From positions 248,001-312,000 of the forward strand of contig NZ_QYRN01000002.1 in assembly GCF_003583935.1 (NCBI RefSeq): a stretch of 64,000 nucleotides of DNA, read 5' to 3'. Numbering within the stretch: the stretch's first letter is position 1; every line of letters begins with the position of its first letter. Below are positions 1 through 8,347 of the stretch, piece after piece. Source of the stretch: Aureimonas flava. Its GTDB lineage: Bacteria; Pseudomonadota; Alphaproteobacteria; Rhizobiales; Rhizobiaceae. The notes beneath the pieces are model-generated. The model saw nothing but the letters and a program-made list of their open reading frames with translations, had not been told where the DNA came from and made no database searches. The translations under genes were made by a program, and so were the position numbers.

Positions 1-189
1 CGCGGCGTCCGCCACGTCGGTGGGAAGCGCCAGGGCGCGAACGCCGTGCCGGCGCAACTCGGCCGCCGCCCGTTCCAGCCGCTCCGGGTCGCGCGACAGA
101 AGCGCCACGTCGTAGCCGGCCCGAGCGAACTCCTCGGCCGTCGCCCGTCCCACGCCGGCGCCCGCGCCGGTGATCACCACTGTCGTCAT
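1..189 (-). CDS. SDR family oxidoreductase, N-terminal fragment (cut by window edge)
   Basis: This is the first 63 codons of a short-chain dehydrogenase/reductase; the rest lies beyond the left edge of the window. The reading begins MTTVVITGAGAGVGRATAEE, which matches the TGxxxGxG dinucleotide-binding motif of classical SDRs, and continues with the expected second beta strand (YDVALLSRDPERLERAAAEL). The NAD or NADP preference and the substrate cannot be judged from this fragment. It is transcribed leftward, downstream of the VOC/SMP-30/cupin/DoxX genes, with about 70 bases between it and the VOC gene, so it may be the last gene of that operon or have its own promoter. Confidence 0.8.
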   Translation of the reverse strand, partial: MTTVVITGAGAGVGRATAEEFARAGYDVALLSRDPERLERAAAELRRHGVRALALPTDVADAA

Positions 190-260
190 CGGATGCGGCT
201 CTCCGTTTCGTTTGTCTTCCGCCTAGGTTTGGCGTCGGCGGCGAAGGTCAAGGCGCGACC

Positions 261-1055
261 TCACGCCTGCGTGAATGCGCCGCGAAGCAGCCGGTGTCCG
301 TCGGGATCGGCCACCGGTGCCGCCGCGTCCGCTTCCCCCGACAGGCACAGGACGGTGGCGAAGCGCGATCCGTCCGGCGCGGGCGCGCGGGTCGCCGCCG
401 GGCTGCGGTAGCACAGGAGTTCCAGATGGGGCGGCGCGCCGCCCGGCGGCACGAGCGAGACCACCTCGACCCGCACGGGGACGGCGAGGCCGTCGAGACG
501 CTGCTGCTCGACCCCGCGGTTCTGCTGCCGCCCGTGGAGGCGGAAGCCGAGCGCGGCGTAGAAGGCGATCGAGCGGTCCGCGTCGGCCACGGTGATCGCG
601 CTGTGGTCGATGCCCAGGAACGCGCCGTCCGGCATCGACGCAAAGGGCTCGGGCGCCCCGCCCGCGGGAAAGGCCAGAAGCTCCAGGGGATGACCGGCCG
701 GATCGCGGAACTTGAAGGCACCGACGCCGCCCGAAGCCGGTGGCAGCGTCTCGGGGCCGCGCGTCGAGATCGGGCTCCAGCCCCGCGTCTCGCGCAGCCG
801 TCCCATCGCCCGCTCCATGTCGCACACCACCAGGGCGCAGTGCTGGAAGCCGGTGGCGTTGGCGGCCGGCGGATCGTGCGCCGGCTCCGGCTCGGCGCAG
901 GGCGCGAACTCCAGACGCTGCGCGCCCAGGGTCAGCGCCGCGAGGCCCGGCGGCGCCGGCGCCTCGCGGCAGCCGAAGGCCGCCCGGTAGAAGGCGAGCG
1001 CGGCCGCCACGTCCGGGCACGGCAGCCGCACGGCCCGGATGCGCGCCTCGCTCAC
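261..1055 (-). CDS. VOC family (glyoxalase/dioxygenase fold) protein, two-domain
   Basis: A 264-residue protein with two vicinal-oxygen-chelate modules. The first runs from about residue 4 (RAVRLPCPDVAAALAFYRAAF) to 130 and the second from about 140 (LGIDHSAITVADADRSIAFY) to the end. Members of this fold are metal-dependent lyases, isomerases or ring-cleaving dioxygenases, and the exact reaction cannot be assigned. I chose a GTG start because it overlaps the stop of the upstream SMP-30 gene as GTGA, a typical translational-coupling arrangement, and because the first VOC strand begins directly after it. Genes nearby encode a lactonase, a cupin and a DoxX protein, which suggests a role in sugar-acid or aromatic catabolism; this is inference. 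Confidence 0.8.
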   Translation of the reverse strand: MSEARIRAVRLPCPDVAAALAFYRAAFGCREAPAPPGLAALTLGAQRLEFAPCAEPEPAHDPPAANATGFQHCALVVCDMERAMGRLRETRGWSPISTRGPETLPPASGGVGAFKFRDPAGHPLELLAFPAGGAPEPFASMPDGAFLGIDHSAITVADADRSIAFYAALGFRLHGRQQNRGVEQQRLDGLAVPVRVEVVSLVPPGGAPPHLELLCYRSPAATRAPAPDGSRFATVLCLSGEADAAAPVADPDGHRLLRGAFTQA

Positions 1056-1966
1056 GGCCAGCGCGCCCCGCGCCGGTTCAGGAACACGGCGTAGAGCGCG
1101 TGGCTCACGCCGATGAACAGGCGGTCGAGATGCGGCGAGCCGCCGAAGCAGAGGTTGGACACGCGGGCGGGCAGGCGGATGCGACCGAGCAGCGCGCCGT
1201 CGGGCGACAGACAGTGGACCCCGTCGCCGGCGCTGGACCAGATGTTGCCGTCCTCGTCGATCGCCATGCCGTCGGTGTAGCCGGGCGAGACCTTGGCGAG
1301 GTCGCGCATCCCGTGAAGGCTCCGCCCGTCGGGCGCCACGTCGAAGACGCGCAGGACCTGCACCGGGTCGCGCTGCGTCTGGTCGCCGGTCTCGGCGACG
1401 TAGAGCCGTCGCTCGTCGGGCGAGAAGGCGATGCCGTTCGGCCCGTCGAAGGCGTCCGAGACGAGGTCCAGCGCGCCCGTCTCGCCGTCCAGCCGATAGA
1501 CGCCGGGCCGCAGCTCGGACGACTGGCGCGTCCCCTCGTAGTCGTTGGAGATGCCGTAGACGGGATCGGTGAACCAGATCGAGCCGTCGCCCTTCACCAC
1601 CACGTCGTTGGGCGAGTTCAGCCGCGCGCCCGCGAAGCGGTCCGCCAGCACGCGCACCGCGCCGTCGTGCTCGACGCGGCACAGCGCCCGGCGGCGGTTG
1701 GAGCAGAACACGACGCGCCCCTGCCGGTCGCGCGCCTGGCCGTTCGCCTGGTCGGAGGGGAAGCGCCAGACCGAAAGACCCGCCGTCTCGCTCCACATCA
1801 TGGTGCGGTCGCGCGGCAGGTCCTGGAACAGGAGGCAGTTCCAGTCCCCCATCCAGACCAGTCCCTCGATCCAGCGGAAGCCCTCGGCGAGCCGCTCGAT
1901 CGGGGCGTTGTCGAGCACGAACCCGGCGAACCGCTCGTCCACGACCTCGAAGCCGACCTCGCTCAT
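1052..1966 (-). CDS. SMP-30/gluconolactonase/LRE family protein
   Basis: A 304-residue protein of the SMP-30/gluconolactonase (LRE) family, the normal length. It shows the repeated beta-propeller strands typical of the family: FRWIEGLVWMGDWNCLLFQD near residue 30, SPNDVVVKGDGSIWFTDPVYG in the middle, PNGIAFSPDERRLYVAE later, and DGMAIDEDGNIWSS near the end. Family members bind a divalent metal and hydrolyse sugar lactones or related esters, usually in the cytoplasm. It sits second in a leftward operon between the cupin gene and the VOC gene. A sugar-acid or aldonolactone pathway would fit with the GMC oxidoreductase transcribed the other way, but the substrate is not visible from the sequence. 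Confidence 0.85.
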   Translation of the reverse strand: MSEVGFEVVDERFAGFVLDNAPIERLAEGFRWIEGLVWMGDWNCLLFQDLPRDRTMMWSETAGLSVWRFPSDQANGQARDRQGRVVFCSNRRRALCRVEHDGAVRVLADRFAGARLNSPNDVVVKGDGSIWFTDPVYGISNDYEGTRQSSELRPGVYRLDGETGALDLVSDAFDGPNGIAFSPDERRLYVAETGDQTQRDPVQVLRVFDVAPDGRSLHGMRDLAKVSPGYTDGMAIDEDGNIWSSAGDGVHCLSPDGALLGRIRLPARVSNLCFGGSPHLDRLFIGVSHALYAVFLNRRGARWP

Positions 1967-1976
1967 CGCCGCGGCC

Positions 1977-2423
1977 CTAGCGGAAGCGGCACGGAGTGAT
2001 CTCCGGGCGCGCCGTGTCGAACTGGATCACCATCAGCACCGCCGGCTCGCCGCCGACCGTGCCCGACATGTGGCCCTTGCGCCCGTCGCGCTCGCGGGTG
2101 CCCTGGTCCTCGCCGAACGAGATCTCGCCCGGCCCCATCTCGACGCGCGTGCCGTCCATCGATTCCACGTACCACCGGCCCGACAGGGGCACGATCCACT
2201 GCGGCGCCGGGTTCTCGTGCCAGGCGCCTTCCCAGCCGACGGGCTGCACCGTCACCATCACGGTCATCCCGTCGTGGTGCTTGCGGCCCTGCCACTGGGG
2301 CGCGGCGGGCGGCTGCATGCTCTTCAGCTCGAACTCGCTCATGTGGCACCGGCGCTGGCGGCTCAGCCCGTCGCCGTCGGTGTAGAGGTGCCAGTAGGGA
2401 ACGGTCGGCGTCTCGTCGCTCAT
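1977..2423 (-). CDS. Cupin domain protein
   Basis: A 148-residue single-domain cupin. The conserved beta-barrel is visible from about residue 55 (GWEGAWHENPAPQWIVPLSG) to 115 (VEMGPGEISFGEDQGT), with candidate metal-ligand histidine and glutamate positions in the first motif. The start at MSDETPTVPYW was chosen because its ATG overlaps the DoxX stop codon as ATGA; the longer open frame upstream lies inside the DoxX gene. Small cupins of this kind act as isomerases, dioxygenases or ligand sensors. Here it is coupled to DoxX and followed by the SMP-30 lactonase. No specific function is assigned. Confidence 0.8.
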   Translation of the reverse strand: MSDETPTVPYWHLYTDGDGLSRQRRCHMSEFELKSMQPPAAPQWQGRKHHDGMTVMVTVQPVGWEGAWHENPAPQWIVPLSGRWYVESMDGTRVEMGPGEISFGEDQGTRERDGRKGHMSGTVGGEPAVLMVIQFDTARPEITPCRFR

Positions 2424-2890
2424 GGCGCGTCTCCGGTGGAATAGGGATGGGTGGACTGGAGCGGATGGGCCAGGAACGTGCCGACGTCGCTTGCCTGCGC
2501 GCCGAAGGCGAGAACCAGGAAGCCGCCGGCCACGGCGAAGTTCTTCAGGAAGTCCCACATCGTCTCGCGTCCCTGCGACGGGCCGCGCAGGCGAAAGTCC
2601 GGCGCGCGCCAGAATTGCTTGAAGAGCACCGCCGTCACCGCGCAGTAGCCGGCGAGAACCAGGGCGCAGAAGCGGTCGGCGACCCCCGCGAGGACGCCGA
2701 GCGACATCGTCACCTCCACGAGGAGGCCGGCGATCACCAGGACCCGGGCCAGGACGCGGCTGCCGGTCGCCTCCCCGGCCTGCCGCGTGGCGGCGCCGAA
2801 GTTCAGGACCTTGTCCAGGGCGCTGAAGGGCAGGAACAGGAGCACCAGCGACAGGCGCGCCAGGAAGGCGAGGAGGATTTCGATCGTCAT
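2420..2890 (-). CDS. DoxX family membrane protein
   Basis: A 156-residue integral membrane protein of the DoxX/DoxD-like family, starting MTIEILLAFLARLSLVLLFL. Four hydrophobic segments are visible, at about residues 5-25, 45-70, 75-90 and 115-135. The family is named for a subunit of an archaeal thiosulfate:quinone oxidoreductase, but bacterial members occur in many catabolic operons and most have unknown roles. It is the first gene of the leftward operon, followed by the cupin with a 4-base stop/start overlap. A role as a small redox or quinone-linked membrane partner is possible and unproven. Confidence 0.8.
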   Translation of the reverse strand: MTIEILLAFLARLSLVLLFLPFSALDKVLNFGAATRQAGEATGSRVLARVLVIAGLLVEVTMSLGVLAGVADRFCALVLAGYCAVTAVLFKQFWRAPDFRLRGPSQGRETMWDFLKNFAVAGGFLVLAFGAQASDVGTFLAHPLQSTHPYSTGDAP

Positions 2891-3051
2891 GGCGGGAAGG
2901 CGCCCGGTTGGGAACTCTCGGACGGAAAACCGCCAGCCGCCGGGGAGTTCCGACATGAACCCGAATTCACGTTCGCGTCGCCCTGCCTGCGGGAACGATC
3001 CCAGGCCCCGGCGCTTTTGCCGGGACTTCACCGGACAAGAGGGCAGGCCGA
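2891..3051. promoter_or_regulatory. Divergent promoter region between the DoxX operon and the GMC gene
   Basis: This 161-base region separates two divergent units, so it must hold both promoters. Two structures are visible: an inverted repeat GGAACTC (2911-2917) / GAGTTCC (2945-2951), and a stem-loop CCCGGC-GCTTTT-GCCGGG at 3007-3024 about 30 bases before the GMC start. The first could be an operator and the second a 5' leader hairpin. No regulator gene is adjacent, so neither can be assigned. Confidence 0.35.
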
Positions 3052-4641
3052 ATGAGCGAGGACCGCTACGACGTCGTGATCGTCGGCTCGGGACCGGGCG
3101 GGGCGACCATGGCCTGGAAGCTGGCGCAGACCGGCCGGCGCATCCTCCTGATCGAGCGCGGCGACTATCTCAAGCGCGAGCGCGAGAACTGGGACACGCG
3201 CGAGGTGTTCGCCAAGGGGCGCTACCAGGCCGAGGAGACGTGGACCTCGTCGTCGGGCGAGACGTTCCGGCCGGGGCTGCACTATTTCGTGGGCGGCAAT
3301 TCCAAGGTCTACGGGGCGGTGCTGCTGCGCCTGCGCCGGGAGGACTTCGACGCCGTGCGCCATCCCGGCGGCACGGCGCCGGAATGGCCGGTGAAGTACG
3401 ACGTGTTCGAGCCCTACTACCAGGCCGCGGAGGAGCTGTTCCAGGTGCGCGGCCGGCGCGGCGAGGATCCGACCGAGCCGCCCTCCCCCAAGCCCTATCC
3501 GCACGACCCGATCCGCCACGAGCCCCGCATCCAGGCCCTGTCCGACGCCTGGGCCCGCGAGGGGCTCCATCCGTTCCACCTGCCGATGGGCGGGCTCCTC
3601 GATCAGGACGAGACCGGCGCGGCGACGCCGCACTCGCGCCTCCTGCGCTGCGACCCGTTCGACGGCTATCCGAGCCTGACCAACGGCAAGGCCGACGCGC
3701 AGGTGATGTGCGTCGATCCGGCGCTCCAAACCCACCCCAACCTGACGCTCCTCAAGAACGCCTATGTGGAGCGCCTCGTCACCGACGCCTCGGGCCGCTC
3801 GGTCGTGGGCGTGGAGACGATCGTCGAGGGGCGCGCGCACACGGTGCGGGGCGACATCGTCGTGGTCGCCTGCGGCGCCCTGTCGTCGGCGCTCCTGTTC
3901 CTCCGCTCGGCCGACGAGCACCACCCGGAAGGGCTCGCCAACCGCTCGGGCCAGGTCGGGCGCAACTACATGCGCCACAACAACGCGACCGTGCTGGCGA
4001 TCTCGCGCGTGCCCAACCCGACCGAGTTCCAGAAGACGCTCGGCCTCAACGACTTCTACCACGCCCACGCGCTGTCGCCCGCCAACCCGTTCGAGTTCCC
4101 GCTCGGCCACATCCAGATGGTGGGCAAATCCGACGGCATGCAGATCGAGGCGGAGGGGCTGCCCTCGGCCCTCCACTGGCTGCCGGAGAAGCCGTTCGAC
4201 TGGATCGCGCGGCACTCGATCGACTTCTGGCTCACCTCGGAGGACCTGCCGCGCCCGGAGAACCGCATCTTCTATCGCGACGGGCGGGTCCATCTCGACC
4301 TCGCCGAGACCAACATGGACGGCCACCGCGCCCTGCGCGAGATGCTGCGCTCGATCTGCGACAAGGCCGACATCCATCCGCATCTGGCCGACCGCCGGCT
4401 GTATCTCGGGCGCGACACGCCGATCGGCGGCACGGCGCACCAGGCCGGCACGCTGCGCTTCGGCGAGGATCCCGACACCAGCGTGCTCGATCTGGACTGC
4501 CGGGCGCACGGGATCGACAACCTCTACGCCACCGACGCCGGCTTCTTCCCCTCGATCGGCGCGGTGAACCCGACGCTGACGATCATCGCCAACGCGCTGC
4601 GCGTCGCCGACCGGATCGCCGAGCGCCTCGGCCCGGCCTGA
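3052..4641 (+). CDS. GMC family FAD-dependent oxidoreductase
   Basis: A 529-residue glucose-methanol-choline oxidoreductase. The N-terminal FAD-binding motif is clear (DVVIVGSGPGGATMAWKLAQ, residues 6-25), followed by an acidic end of the second strand (LLIERGDY). Near the C-terminus are the catalytic-region histidine of TAHQAGTLRFG and the GAVNPTLTIIANALRVADRI segment that closes the active site. GMC enzymes oxidise alcohols or sugars and pass electrons to oxygen, a cytochrome or quinones. There is no signal peptide or Tat motif. It is monocistronic, divergent from the DoxX/cupin/SMP-30/VOC operon; a shared sugar or polyol pathway is an inference. Confidence 0.85.
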   Translation: MSEDRYDVVIVGSGPGGATMAWKLAQTGRRILLIERGDYLKRERENWDTREVFAKGRYQAEETWTSSSGETFRPGLHYFVGGNSKVYGAVLLRLRREDFDAVRHPGGTAPEWPVKYDVFEPYYQAAEELFQVRGRRGEDPTEPPSPKPYPHDPIRHEPRIQALSDAWAREGLHPFHLPMGGLLDQDETGAATPHSRLLRCDPFDGYPSLTNGKADAQVMCVDPALQTHPNLTLLKNAYVERLVTDASGRSVVGVETIVEGRAHTVRGDIVVVACGALSSALLFLRSADEHHPEGLANRSGQVGRNYMRHNNATVLAISRVPNPTEFQKTLGLNDFYHAHALSPANPFEFPLGHIQMVGKSDGMQIEAEGLPSALHWLPEKPFDWIARHSIDFWLTSEDLPRPENRIFYRDGRVHLDLAETNMDGHRALREMLRSICDKADIHPHLADRRLYLGRDTPIGGTAHQAGTLRFGEDPDTSVLDLDCRAHGIDNLYATDAGFFPSIGAVNPTLTIIANALRVADRIAERLGPA

Positions 4642-4666
4642 CGCCGGAGCGAGGCGCCGGGCGCCT

Positions 4667-5992
4667 TCAGAAGTCGGCGACCCGGCCCCAGGCGGAGCCG
4701 TCGAGCCGCGCCGGGTCGTAGGGCCGCGGGTCGACGATCGGCGCGCGGGCCGTCACGATGTCGGCCACCAGGTGGCCCGCGCCCGGCCCGATGCCGAAGC
4801 CGTGGCCGCTGAAGCCGGCCGCCATGACTAAGCCGGGAACGGCGGCGAGTTCGCCGATCGCGGGCACGCCGTCCGGGGTGGAATCGATGTAGCCCGCCCA
4901 GCCGTGGGTGATCGTGGTGCCGCGCAGGCCGGGCAGGAGCTCGAGGGCGCGCCGGTGCGTCAGCCGGATCTGCGCCATGTCGGGCTTCGGATCGAGGATG
5001 CGCATGCGTTCCATCGGCGTCGTCTCGTCCAGGCGCCAACGGCCGAGCGTCTCGTGCCCGGCGCGCCACCCCTGCGCGCCGCCGGGCGCCAGGCTGCGCC
5101 AGCGCCGGGCGAACATCGGCACGAACTCGCGCGCGAAGCGGAGCTGCTGCGGCGTCGGGTCGACCCGCGCCCGTCCGCTGATCGCCAGCGTGTAGCCGCC
5201 GTCGCCGCGCCGGGTGACCGAAACGCCGGCCGTGTGCAGCGCGTCCGGCAGGTCGTTGGCGCCGGGCGAGACGGCCAGGATAGAGGATCGCACGGCGGCC
5301 TGCGGGAAGCGGATGCCGAGCTGGCGGCAGAAGGAGGAGGCCCAGGCGCCGCCCGCCAGCACGGCGGTCCGGGTGCGGATCGTTCCCTTCTCGGTGACCA
5401 CCGCCGCGACCCGCCCGCCCGACAGCTCGACGCCCCGCGCCGCGCAGCCCTGGTGCACCGTGCCGCCCTCGGCCAGAATGGCGCGCGCCACCACGGGCAC
5501 CGCGCGCGAGGGGTCGGCCGTGCCGTCGCTCGGCGAGAACACGCCGCCCCGCCAGCGCCGTCCGGTCGCGTGGCCGCGCCGCGTCGCCTCCTCGGCGTCG
5601 AGCATGTGGGTCGTCACGCCCACCGTGCGCGCGAAGTCGCGCCAGCGGGCCCAGCCCTCCAGCTCGGCCTCGTCCTGCGAGAGGTAGAACAGGCCGCAGC
5701 GGCGGAAGCCGACGTCGCCGCCGGTCTCGGCGGCCAGCCGGTCCCACAGGTCGAGGCTGCGGGTGGAGATCGGCAGTTCGCGCGCGTCGCGGTTCTGCTG
5801 GCGGCACCAGCCCCAGTTGCGGCTGGACTGCTCGGCCCCCACGCGGCCCTTCTCCACCAGCGCGACCCGGACGCCGCGCCGGGCGAGGTAGAAGGCCGAG
5901 AACACGCCGGCGACGCCGCCCCCGATCACCACGACGTCCGCCTCGCGGGGCAGTTCGGGGCTGGTCTCGATCTGCATCAGTGGCGCGCGCAT
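4667..5992 (-). CDS. FAD-dependent oxidoreductase (DAO/DadA-like)
   Basis: A 441-residue flavoprotein of the DAO fold. The FAD motif VVVIGGGVAGVFSAFYLARRG is at about residues 20-40, followed by VALVEKGRVGAEQSSRNWGW, and the C-terminal FAD-contact segment is GFSGHGFGIGPGAGHLVADI. DAO enzymes oxidise amino acids, N-methyl amino acids or amines. The start MRAPLMQIET was chosen because GGAG sits at the right distance upstream. It is divergent from the Lrp regulator at 6208, and a perfect dyad lies between the two, so it is likely controlled by that regulator. A second, distinct DAO-fold oxidoreductase lies at 16100-17377. The substrate is unknown; an amino acid or amine imported by the neighbouring ABC system is plausible. 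Confidence 0.85.
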   Translation of the reverse strand: MRAPLMQIETSPELPREADVVVIGGGVAGVFSAFYLARRGVRVALVEKGRVGAEQSSRNWGWCRQQNRDARELPISTRSLDLWDRLAAETGGDVGFRRCGLFYLSQDEAELEGWARWRDFARTVGVTTHMLDAEEATRRGHATGRRWRGGVFSPSDGTADPSRAVPVVARAILAEGGTVHQGCAARGVELSGGRVAAVVTEKGTIRTRTAVLAGGAWASSFCRQLGIRFPQAAVRSSILAVSPGANDLPDALHTAGVSVTRRGDGGYTLAISGRARVDPTPQQLRFAREFVPMFARRWRSLAPGGAQGWRAGHETLGRWRLDETTPMERMRILDPKPDMAQIRLTHRRALELLPGLRGTTITHGWAGYIDSTPDGVPAIGELAAVPGLVMAAGFSGHGFGIGPGAGHLVADIVTARAPIVDPRPYDPARLDGSAWGRVADF

Positions 5993-6109
5993 GCGGTCTC
6001 CTTGCGGCGGCGGGGGCGGTCGGGGGCCAGGATAGCGCCGCGTGGGCCGGCCGGGGCGGCGCATCGCGGGGCCGCACCCGCAGATCCTGTGGTTCGCGCG
6101 CCGCCGGAC

Positions 6110-6125
6110 GGCGCAATGTTGCGCC
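6110..6125. promoter_or_regulatory. Candidate Lrp-family operator, site 1
   Basis: The dyad GGCGCAA-TG-TTGCGCC lies in the 215-base region between the divergent oxidoreductase (4667-5992) and the Lrp gene (6208). The same core, GCRCAA-NN-TTGCG, recurs at 15245-15257 and 12771-12783, each in another intergenic region of this cluster. Binding by the neighbouring regulator is an inference from position and recurrence. Confidence 0.55.
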
Positions 6126-6207
6126 GGGTGCCGGCGCACGCTCCCTGGTGACCGGCGGCCGGCCCTGGGGTAAGAATTCGCGGGCGCAGGGAGCGGGACG
6201 GAAGATC

Positions 6208-6684
6208 ATGAAGCTCGACCGGATCGATCTGAGGATCCTCTCCGAACTGCAGAAGAACGGCCGCATCACCAACGTGGAGCTGGCCGAGCTCGTCCATCTG
6301 TCGCCGAGCCCCTGCCTGATGCGGGTCAAGAAGCTCCAGAGCGAAGGCTACATCGTCAACTACTCGGCGCAGATCGACATCTCCAAGCTCGGCCAGACGC
6401 TGACCGTGTTCACCGAGGTGACGCTGAAGAACCACCGGCGCATCGACTTCGCCCGGTTCCTGACGGCGATCGAGAAGGTCGACAGCGTGATGGAGTGCCA
6501 TCTGATCTCGGGGGGCTACGACTATCTCCTGAAGTTCGTCACGCCCGGCATCGTCGAGTACCAGACCACGATGGAGCGGCTTCTCGACATGGACATCGGG
6601 ATCGAGAAGTACTTCAGCTTCGTGGTCCTGAAGTCGCCGCTGATCCGCACCCACCTGTCGCTGGACACGATGTTCCCCGGCTGA
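6208..6684 (+). CDS. Lrp/AsnC family transcriptional regulator
   Basis: A 158-residue Lrp/AsnC regulator, full length for the family. The N-terminal winged helix-turn-helix (DRIDLRILSELQKNGRITNVELAELVHLSPSPCLMRVKKL) spans about residues 4-45, and the C-terminal ligand-sensing domain follows (VMECHLISGGYDYLLKFVTP). The ATG at 6208 was chosen because the family begins directly before the first helix; the open frame extends far upstream but without homology. Lrp proteins usually sense amino acids and often regulate the divergent gene. Here that gene encodes a DAO-type oxidoreductase, with a palindrome between them. The stop is 4 bases from the convergent ABC ATPase gene. Confidence 0.9.
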   Translation: MKLDRIDLRILSELQKNGRITNVELAELVHLSPSPCLMRVKKLQSEGYIVNYSAQIDISKLGQTLTVFTEVTLKNHRRIDFARFLTAIEKVDSVMECHLISGGYDYLLKFVTPGIVEYQTTMERLLDMDIGIEKYFSFVVLKSPLIRTHLSLDTMFPG

Positions 6685-6688
6685 GCCC

Positions 6689-8347
6689 TCAGCGCCGCGC
6701 GAAGGCGCGCAGGAGCTCGGGATCCTGCTCCAGCCCGTCGAGCCAGCCGGTGCGCAGTTGCGGCACGGAGGAGAATAGGAGGCGGGAATAGGGTTGGGTG
6801 GGCTCCCCGCCCGGCCGGAGCTGCTCCAGCTTGCGCCCCTTGTACATGACCACCACCTCGTCGCACACCGCGCGCACGGTGGTGAGGTCGTGGCTGATGA
6901 AGAGGTAGGACAGCCGGAGCTCGCGCTGGAGTTCCTTCAGAAGCTCGATGATCGCGGCGGCCACCACCGTGTCGAGCGCCGAGGTGATCTCGTCGCACAG
7001 GATCAGCTTGGCGTCGGCGGCCAGCGCGCGGGCGAGGTTGACGCGCTGCTTCTGGCCGCCCGACAGCTCGCCGGGGCGGCGGTGGCGCAGCGCGCGCGGC
7101 AGGCGCACCATGTCGAGAAGCGCGTCGATGCGCGCCGCGCGCTCGCGCCCGCCCATGCCGTGGTAGAAGACCAGCGGACGGGCCAGGATCTCCTCGATCG
7201 ACTTGGACGGGTTGAGCGAGGTGTCGGCGAACTGGAACACGATCTGCAGATCGCGCAGCTCCTCGCGGCTGCGCCGGCGCAGATCGCGCGCCAGCGGCTT
7301 GCCGTCGAAGACGATCTCGCCGGACGCCGCCGGCAGGATGCCGGCGATGACGCGCGCCAGGGTCGACTTGCCGCAGCCCGACTCGCCGATGATGCCGAGG
7401 TTGCGGCCGCGGTGCAGCTCCAGCCCGACCTGGTCGAGCACGCGGATCTTCGGCGCGCCGTCCGGCCCCGGCTCGCCGTAGCCGGCGACGATGTCGCGCA
7501 CCGCAAGGAGCGGCGTCGGGGCGGCGGCCTCGGGCTCGGGCTCGGGCGCGCGCACGGTGGCGCTCGGCCGGAAGGCGGCCAGGAGTTCGCGCGTGTAGGG
7601 ATGGCGGGCGCGCTCCAGGATGTCCTGGGTGGTCCCTTCCTCCTGCACCTCGCCGTGGCGCAGCACGATGATCCGGTCGGCGATCTGCGCCACCACCGCG
7701 AGGTCGTGCGAGACGTAGACGCCCGCCACGCCCCCCTGCCGCATCACCGACTTGAAGGCGCGCAGCACCTCGACCTGCGTCGTCACGTCGAGCGCGGTGG
7801 TGGGCTCGTCGAAGATCACCAGCCGGGGGCCGCCGATCAGCGCCATGGCCGCCGACAAGCGCTGGAGCTGGCCGCCGGACACCTGGTGCGGGAAGCGGTC
7901 GCCGATCGTCTCGGGCTCGGGAAGGGCGAGGGCGCGGAACAGCTCCACCGCCCGGCGCCGCGCCTCGGCCGCCGGCATGGAGCGGTGGATCCGGGTGACC
8001 TCCACCACCTGGTCCATGATTCGGTGTGCCGGGTTGAAGGCGGCCGCCGCGCTCTGCGGCACGTAGGAGACCTGCGAGCCGCGCTTCTCGGCGCGCCGGC
8101 GCTCGCCGAGCGCCACCATGTCCTCGCCGCCGAAGCGCACCGCGCCCCCGGTGACGCGGCAGCCGGGCCGCGTGTAGCCCATCAGGTTGAGGGCGATCGT
8201 GGTCTTGCCCGAGCCGCTCTCGCCGATCAGGGCGACGATCTCGCCCTCGGCGATGTCGAACGAGACGCCCCGGATGATCTCGACGTCGCGCCCCGCGTCG
8301 GTCCGCGCCTTGATCCGCAGGTCGCGCACTTCCACGAGCGGGCTCAT
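6689..8347 (-). CDS. Peptide-type ABC transporter, fused double ATP-binding protein (DppD-DppF type)
   Basis: A 552-residue protein carrying two ATPase domains in tandem. The first has Walker [17 protein letters not shown] (about residue 40) and signature VSGGQLQRLS with IFDEPTTALD. The second has Walker A GESGCGKSTLARVIAG (about residue 325) and signature [15 protein letters not shown] with LCDEITSALD. This is the DppD/OppD plus DppF/OppF pair on one chain, an arrangement common in rhizobia. It energises the two permeases encoded directly upstream, and its ATG overlaps the permease stop. The importer probably supplies the substrate for the oxidoreductase, HAD and aminotransferase enzymes around it. 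Confidence 0.93.
   Translation of the reverse strand: MSPLVEVRDLRIKARTDAGRDVEIIRGVSFDIAEGEIVALIGESGSGKTTIALNLMGYTRPGCRVTGGAVRFGGEDMVALGERRRAEKRGSQVSYVPQSAAAAFNPAHRIMDQVVEVTRIHRSMPAAEARRRAVELFRALALPEPETIGDRFPHQVSGGQLQRLSAAMALIGGPRLVIFDEPTTALDVTTQVEVLRAFKSVMRQGGVAGVYVSHDLAVVAQIADRIIVLRHGEVQEEGTTQDILERARHPYTRELLAAFRPSATVRAPEPEPEAAAPTPLLAVRDIVAGYGEPGPDGAPKIRVLDQVGLELHRGRNLGIIGESGCGKSTLARVIAGILPAASGEIVFDGKPLARDLRRRSREELRDLQIVFQFADTSLNPSKSIEEILARPLVFYHGMGGRERAARIDALLDMVRLPRALRHRRPGELSGGQKQRVNLARALAADAKLILCDEITSALDTVVAAAIIELLKELQRELRLSYLFISHDLTTVRAVCDEVVVMYKGRKLEQLRPGGEPTQPYSRLLFSSVPQLRTGWLDGLEQDPELLRAFARR

Noticed and set aside
4642-4666. Small hairpin GGCGC/GCGCC between the convergent GMC and oxidoreductase genes
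   Set aside because: Only 5 base pairs in very GC-rich sequence and without T-runs; not distinguishable from chance.
6689-8347. Fused double ATPase as a novelty
   Set aside because: Tandem DppD-DppF type ATPases on one chain are common in Rhizobiales.
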